Shown here: piece after piece, positions 59,283 through 64,000 of the stretch | Layout: the number at the start of each line of letters is the position of its first letter | How positions within the stretch are numbered: position 1 is the first letter of the stretch | Source of the DNA: Arachis hypogaea | Taxonomy: Eukaryota > Streptophyta > Magnoliopsida > Fabales > Fabaceae | DNA length: 64,000 bases | Direction: 5' to 3' | NCBI RefSeq assembly: GCF_003086295.3 | Contig: NC_092051.1 | Coordinates: forward strand, 11,524,810-11,588,809 | Translations under genes and position numbers: made by a program | The notes under the pieces: model-generated | Told to the model about the DNA's origin: nothing | Seen by the model: only the letters and a program-made list of their open reading frames with translations | Databases searched by the model: none

Positions 59283-61111
59283 CTAAGCCGTAGGGGTCGG
59301 AGGGAGAACTGAGATTGGGACAACATCAGTAACCCAGACCGGGAAAGAAGGAGGCTCAGCGATAACTACCTCAGGACCATGGGAGGTCTGACCGACCTCT
59401 ACCCCCAAAGTCTTTGGATCGGGGACAATCTTCCCATCCACCACTATGTTGTCCGTGCTAAAAAGGGAGAGATCAAGGTCGGGAGCGAGGACTTTGACCT
59501 GAGCCTCCAGATTTTCCAACATTTCATCAATCCCCTCGGCAACTAACTCTTTAAGCTCAGCATATTTTTCCTTCATCTTCTCCAACTCCTCCTGAAGATA
59601 TAGTTTTTCCCCAAAGACACGGGTGTAGCTCTCCTCAGCTCTCTTCTTTATCCCCTCGGCCAATGCAGCAGCAGCCTCCGACTTCTTTGCCCTCTCCCGG
59701 GCTCTTTCCAGGTCGGCCTCAAGGTATCCCTCTCCCCTTCCAGATCCTTCTTAATCTCATTCAATCTCTCCAAATCAGCTTGGGCGGCCACGAGAGCATT
59801 GGTCATGCTTGGATCGGAGTGCTCCTCAGCTCCCTAGCTAGAGATGCACACACCCGACTATGCGAAGCCCGCCACGGGCCAACGTCTGGAGATGATTTTG
59901 GAGGACGACGTCATCCATGCTCACGTGATGGTGGGGGAGAATATTCTTTTCATCCTAAGCTAAAGCATCCAAATTTTTATTATATATGCTATCCCCCTCG
60001 ACTACTTTCTGTTTCTTAGGAGGAGGCTCAGTAGAAGAGGGACACTGAGGAGGAGAGTCAGAGCCTATAAACCTGGAGACAGGGGGTAGGAATAATGTTC
60101 TTCAAGGTGGAGGGGCCCAACTCCGACTTCCTTGGAGAAGATTAGACAGAGGATGTACCGAGCTCTTTTTGCTGAATGTTTCGAGCTACAACATTCTTTG
60201 TTGTATTCCAGAGTGTTCTTATAGCAGCGGATTTTGGGGCCATACTCTCTGCAAAAACAAGTTACAGCTAAGTTAATAACGACAATGATAATAACAAAGT
60301 TCAAAAAAGTAAAGGGAAAGAGGGCTACCCAGCTCGGACTGTAGAAGGCTAAGGTTCCCTAAAAATCTCTTTGTATCCAGGTAAGGAGCTCGACCCCAAG
60401 TATCTTGAAAGAAGTCTACCACATTCCTCTCAAGGTCATCCAAGGCATTTACATCATGTCTAAGGATAACAATTTTATCTTGCCAATACAAAGGAAAATG
60501 AGGCCCCTGGTTGTCATCTAAAAAGAAAGGTCTTACCCCCTCAACATTCCGAACCTTAAAAAATTGATTCTTAAAATCATGAAAAGAATCACCAAAGATG
60601 GCGAAAACCTTCTGACCTTGAATAATTGAAAGGATATCCATTCTGACTTCTTTGAGGAGCTATATAGTTTGGTCAAAACACATAGATAGAAAAACACCTT
60701 TAGAGAAGGTCGGACATCCAGTACCCGACATAGGAGCTGATATATTTTCAAAACGGCCCAAGAGTTAGGTACAATTGTATAGGTGTAAGGTTACAAGACC
60801 AAAGAACATTAATTTCAAAGCCGATAAAAGGAAACCTCACACCTAACCTAGTAAAGAATTGTCATATGCATAAAAAAAAGGTTGCTTAAACTCTTCCAGA
60901 GGAGGAAACACACCTTCTCTTCTGGATCGGGGCCTACCAACTCATAGTTCCTCTCATCTTCCTTATTCTCACATATGCTATGGTGCCTACGGAAATTCTC
61001 ACAATATTCCTTATCAGTAAAAGGGACACAAGAAAGGGCAGATGTGTTTACCCAAGTTAGAAGACTAGGAAGAACTTTGGTCGACATACTTGTAATAACA
61101 AAGCGCGACAT
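59283..61111 (-). pseudogene. Antisense gene of the second Tat element, decayed, intron conserved
   Basis: Homologue of 1120-3002. The probable start is ATG at 61111 (MSRFVITSMS), followed by EFRR-like text (NFRRHHSICENKEDERNYE). The domain resembling PF04195 spans about 60850-60330, with GDSFHDFKNQFFKVRNVEG matching the text near 1700. An intron of about 80 bp, GTAGCC at 60323-60328 to TTGCAG ending at 60249, lies at the place where the first copy has its 88 bp intron, just before a Met-rich restart (SMAPKSAAIRTLW). The C-terminal coiled coil (59663-59310) ends in LAPDLDL and VVDGKIVPD, parallel to IAAPDFD and IQDGKIVDM. Several stops and frameshifts separate these parts. Confidence 0.78.
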
Positions 61112-61811
61112 AAAAGCTATAGTTACAAACAAAATAGAAACAAATGTCACTACAAACAACTCGGACACCAGACAAGACAAGTTGAGTACAGCCCGAGCAT
61201 TCTAACAATAATAAAAGAATCCATCTTTTGAAATACCAAGGTTTCGTAAATGGCACCCCTCTCCAAATTAAGGAAAACGACGCCATTCGGGGGGCAACAA
61301 CACGCTTCACAACAGCAATAAGAAACAAAGCAGTTCCAACAGTTTTCCAATAGTCCAAACAAACATGTTCTGCAAACAAGAAAATCTAAAGGCAACAGCT
61401 TCAGTCTTGATGTTTTCATAAAAAACGAACAAAAGATTTAGGCAAAGAAAATAATAAAAGAAAAAAGCCAAAGAAGGATCGCATCCTCGCAAGAAGCAGT
61501 TTTTGCACAATTTTTTACATAGTCAACAAATACTTAAAAACACAGAAAGTATTCAAGCTAAAACTACAAAACAAATAAAGAGCCAACCTTGATGAATTTG
61601 AAACAAGGGTGGGCACGTCAATTAGCAAAAACACGAACACTCCTCTCCAAATACCGCAAGACAGACCTTCAAAAGAAACAAGATGAAGAAACCTCGAAAC
61701 TGAAGGCACTAGGGAAGCAAAAAGATGAAAAGAAAATGAAAAGGGTTTCACAGAGAAGGTAAAAGAAAGTACTTCTGAAAATATGAAAAAGAGGAAAAGG
61801 AGAAGAGGGAG
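61112..61811 (-). promoter_or_regulatory. Leader of the second antisense gene
   Basis: Read on the minus strand this is pyrimidine-rich near its 5' end (61800-61680, TTCTCCTTTTCC) and then T-rich, as in 720-870 of the first element. A leader intron is likely but cannot be delimited. Confidence 0.4.
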
Positions 61812-61814
61812 CAC

Positions 61815-61823
61815 CTTATAAAG
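61815..61823 (-). promoter_or_regulatory. TATA box of the second antisense gene
   Basis: CTTTATAAG on the minus strand stands about 15-20 bases before the CT-rich leader, and points away from the LTR. It suggests that the antisense gene has its own promoter rather than depending on the LTR. Confidence 0.5.
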
Positions 61824-62025
61824 GGGGACAGGGGCATAGCAACCGTTACTACCCTCATCAAAATGTGCGCGGAGTCCAAGGAAAAACTACTGCGTAACGT
61901 TTGCTCTCCATTTAAAGTAGCAATGTTTAAAAGTTTGAAAATACGTCGGGCACCCGACGTGAAAGCTAAAGGCCTAAGATGCTCGAGCCCGATCTCTTGA
62001 AAAGCTCAGACTCAAGTAGAGGCAC
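61824..62025. other. Region between antisense promoter and 3' LTR
   Basis: Non-coding. It ends in the tract GTAGAGGCAC just before the LTR, the presumed polypurine tract (62016-62025). Confidence 0.5.
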
Positions 62026-62370
62026 TGTTCATACCCTGTGCCAAAACTTAAAGCCAGACCCACTAAAGAATGAAGGGCCAACCCAAAAGGGTTGGTCTCT
62101 ACGCTTACCCGACCTTTTTGAAGAGGTCAGACATCATCAAGGGAGCTCAACTCTACTTGCCCAACGCAAGTAACGGCCCCCATGAATCTCTCCACTTCAT
62201 CTAGAAGGGTGATGTCAACAAACTCTCAAGATAAAAGGAATAATTATTCCTCGATAAAGGTAAAACTACTCCAACAAGGGTGATCAATGACTCTACTATA
62301 AATACACTGACATCTCTCAGGTAGAATTTACGTTCTATCTACTAAAAACTTGCTTAAAACCTTTGCTAAC
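62026..62370 (+). repeat. 3' LTR of the second Tat element, truncated
   Basis: Begins TGTTCATACCCTG after a purine tract and contains the TATA box CTATAAATAC at 62296-62305. It breaks off after TTTGCTAAC at 62370. It is homologous to 42781-43135, which continues a few bases further. Confidence 0.8.
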
Positions 62371-62834
62371 CGCACACGCGTCGATACGGGAATGCAGCTC
62401 TCATACGTGGAACCTTAGAGTTGCGCGGACACCACGCGTGCAATGCGCGCCTCGCGCAAGCTGCTACCCACGCGGACGCGTACATCACGCATACGCGTCA
62501 ACGCGCACCTCACTCATCCACGCTTAAGCGCACTTGGCGCTTCCGCATCAGTTCCTCTTCGCTCCACCCACACGCACGCATGGATTTAAAACTCATAACC
62601 CAAGGGACGCGAGCCCTAGCGTAGTCGCGTGCCCCAACCTTTCTCCCTTCCAACGTTCCCCCACCTCCAACCCCCATAACCACCTTTGACCACCACTGTC
62701 CGGCGACCGAACCGCCGCCGTCGACCACAGCCTTCTCTCTTCCCTTTCCTCCTTCTTTCTTTCTCCCTCTCTCTGCTCTCCGCCAGCGTCGCCGCGGCCA
62801 TCCATTTTTGCCGGTGAGCACCCAACCACCTGTC
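62371..62834 (+). repeat. Fragment of another LTR element: CpG array and leader
   Basis: 62371-62530 is an array of ACGCGTACGCG-type words. 62635-62812 is CT/CCG-rich and ends in a donor-like GCCG/GTGAGC at 62812-62818. The same order, CpG array, CT-rich leader, splice donor, is found in the pol-less element at 19866-20780, so this is probably the corresponding piece of a related element. Confidence 0.55.
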
Positions 62835-62843
62835 TGCTAGGTT

Positions 62844-63524
62844 AGATAGAATCATAGTTATCAGAACCGGACTGGACCGACCGGTTCGACTAGAAAACCG
62901 GTGAACTGGTGGTCTGGCCGGTTCAGTTGATGCTGTGGACCGAACACGCAATTGACTCGGTCAACGGTGGTCAAACCCGTTGAAAACCGGCCGGCTCGTG
63001 TCTGAACCGCTGTTGACCCGTGCGAGTCAACGGATGCACTCGCGGGCCACAAATCACCGTAGGTGCTCCGCTGTCCCGAAATTGGTAAAAAGCATTGCTG
63101 AAGGGTTCGAACAGGGGACCTACTGCATACAAGGTCCCCTCTTATGCCACTCTGCCATCACGTTTCTCATTAACATATACAACAAAAGATAATTATATAC
63201 TAACTTTAAATGAATTTCATTTTTTATTTTTTTAAACATAAATTCACATTAATACCAAGTTTTATTGTGTTATGTTTTTTTCTCTCTTGTGTTCTTTTAA
63301 ATTAAAAAAATATTTTATACTAATAATTAATTTATTATCTTTTTTACATCATAAATTATATCTAGGAATTGATATTTAATTGTTATTAATATATTTATTA
63401 AAACATATATTTTCAGTTTTAATTTTTAATTTTATTTTTATAATTTTATTTAATTATGACCGGATCAACCGGGTGAATTAGCGACTCACCGGTTGACTCA
63501 ATGACCCAATGACCCATGTCTCCT
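62844..63524. repeat. Dispersed repeat with CCGGTT-rich ends
   Basis: 681 bp flanked by TGCTAGGTT (62835-62843) and TGCTAGGCT (63525-63533), a possible 9 bp TSD with one or two changes. Both ends are rich in CCGGTT, GGTTGAC and CCGGTGA words. No clear terminal inverted repeat is seen, so the class is open. Confidence 0.45.
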
Positions 63525-63533
63525 TGCTAGGCT

Positions 63534-64000
63534 TCAATAGGGAATGCCACCAAGCTGGTGCTTTCATTTGTAAATCTATGTGCTAATTATTCTATATATT
63601 ATATACATAAACAACTGAATTATTTTATATTTATTTAATTTAATTTTAGTTTTATACTAAATTTTTTTTAATTCTTTAAAATTTATAGAATTATTAAAAT
63701 AAGTATAAAATATTTTAATATTTATATTTACATATTAAAATGTTAGTAAAGATATTTATTTTAAATTTTTTAGAGTATTGAGTTAGTAGATCTTCGAAGA
63801 TTTCGATTTAGGACTAATTAGTAGGGACATATAAGCATTACCACTAAATTTCACATGATAAATTAATGGAGGGACATAATGTGTTCATCATTTACTATCT
63901 TGAAGGACCAAATTGGTATTTTATTTTTTTTCAAGGGCTAATTAATCTGAAGTCAAAAATTTTAAGGTCCTAATTGTCACTTTATTCAATTTTTTACTAT
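63534..64000. other. AT-rich DNA to the window end
   Basis: 63790-64000 has the wording of a dispersed repeat (GAAGGACCAAATTGGTATTT, AGGTCCTAATTGTCA) but no boundary is visible. No gene. Confidence 0.45.

Larger units (their letters stand above)
56473..62370 (+). mobile_element. Second Tat-lineage gypsy element, 5'-truncated
   Basis: Plus-strand remnant consisting of the integrase C-terminal part (56473-56833, continued at 58459), a non-coding spacer, an antisense gene (minus strand, 59283-61111) and part of the 3' LTR (62026-62370). The 5' LTR, gag, protease, RT and most of integrase are missing. A hAT-type element (56834-58458) is inserted in it. The same order as in the element at 93-9225, pol then antisense gene then LTR, but in the opposite orientation in the window, confirms that this is lineage architecture and not coincidence. 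Confidence 0.88.

Noticed and set aside
63095..63150. GGGTTCGAACAGGGGACC, like a tRNA or SINE B box
   Set aside because: No matching A box at the right distance and no cloverleaf. It sits inside a dispersed repeat.

Overview
The window is plant nuclear DNA from a repeat-dense, AT-rich intergenic region. The style of the LTRs, of the Mutator-like transposase and of the antisense-gene retroelement resembles what I know from papilionoid legumes, most of all peanut (Arachis). That assignment is inference, not a search result. Only one ordinary host gene is convincing: an intronless secreted invertase/pectin methylesterase inhibitor (PMEI) at 35694-36350. Nearly everything else is transposable elements, many nested and datable by their target-site duplications (TSDs).

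Layout. 1-12458 is a long inverted repeat (arms of about 1.05 kb) whose left arm is split by a 9.1 kb Ty3/gypsy Tat-lineage element (93-9225, minus strand, TSD ATATA). That element has decayed gag-pol and, between pol and its 3' LTR, an intron-containing gene in antisense (1120-3002). 13870-26599 is a Mutator-like (MULE) transposase gene on the minus strand, broken twice: a solo LTR (14595-16033, TSD CATAC) sits in its intron, and a complete 9.9 kb LTR element (16461-26378, TSD CCGCC) sits in its first exon. The 9.9 kb element has a primer-binding site and purine tract but no pol. It carries an acidic protein gene and an unrelated protein of the plant transposon domain type. 27133-30525 is a terminal-repeat-like element split by a solo LTR (27725-29972, TSD CCCCT), itself carrying a Harbinger-like element (28085-28860, TSD TAA).

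30.5-35.2 kb holds small inverted-repeat elements and old relics, followed by the PMEI gene. 38.4-49 kb is AT-rich and carries three hAT-type elements with perfect 8 bp TSDs (42068-42564, 43700-44216, 45289-47537), the last with a hAT transposase remnant. 49.5-52.4 kb is a tandem array of four units of about 730 bp. 53.2-55.6 kb holds retroelement fragments (an Athila-like protease and two LTR pieces) and a MITE. 56.5-62.4 kb is a second, 5'-truncated Tat element on the plus strand. A fourth hAT-type element (56834-58458) sits in its integrase C-terminal region, and it carries a second copy of the antisense gene with an intron at the matching place. 62.4-64 kb holds a leader fragment of another retroelement and a further dispersed repeat.

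Most promising observations: the conserved, spliced antisense gene in both Tat elements; the LTR element with no pol that still carries two unusual genes and two purine-tract copies; arrays of CpG-rich short palindromes recurring in unrelated LTRs; and the tandem 730 bp array lying upstream of a small minus-strand exon-like ORF.
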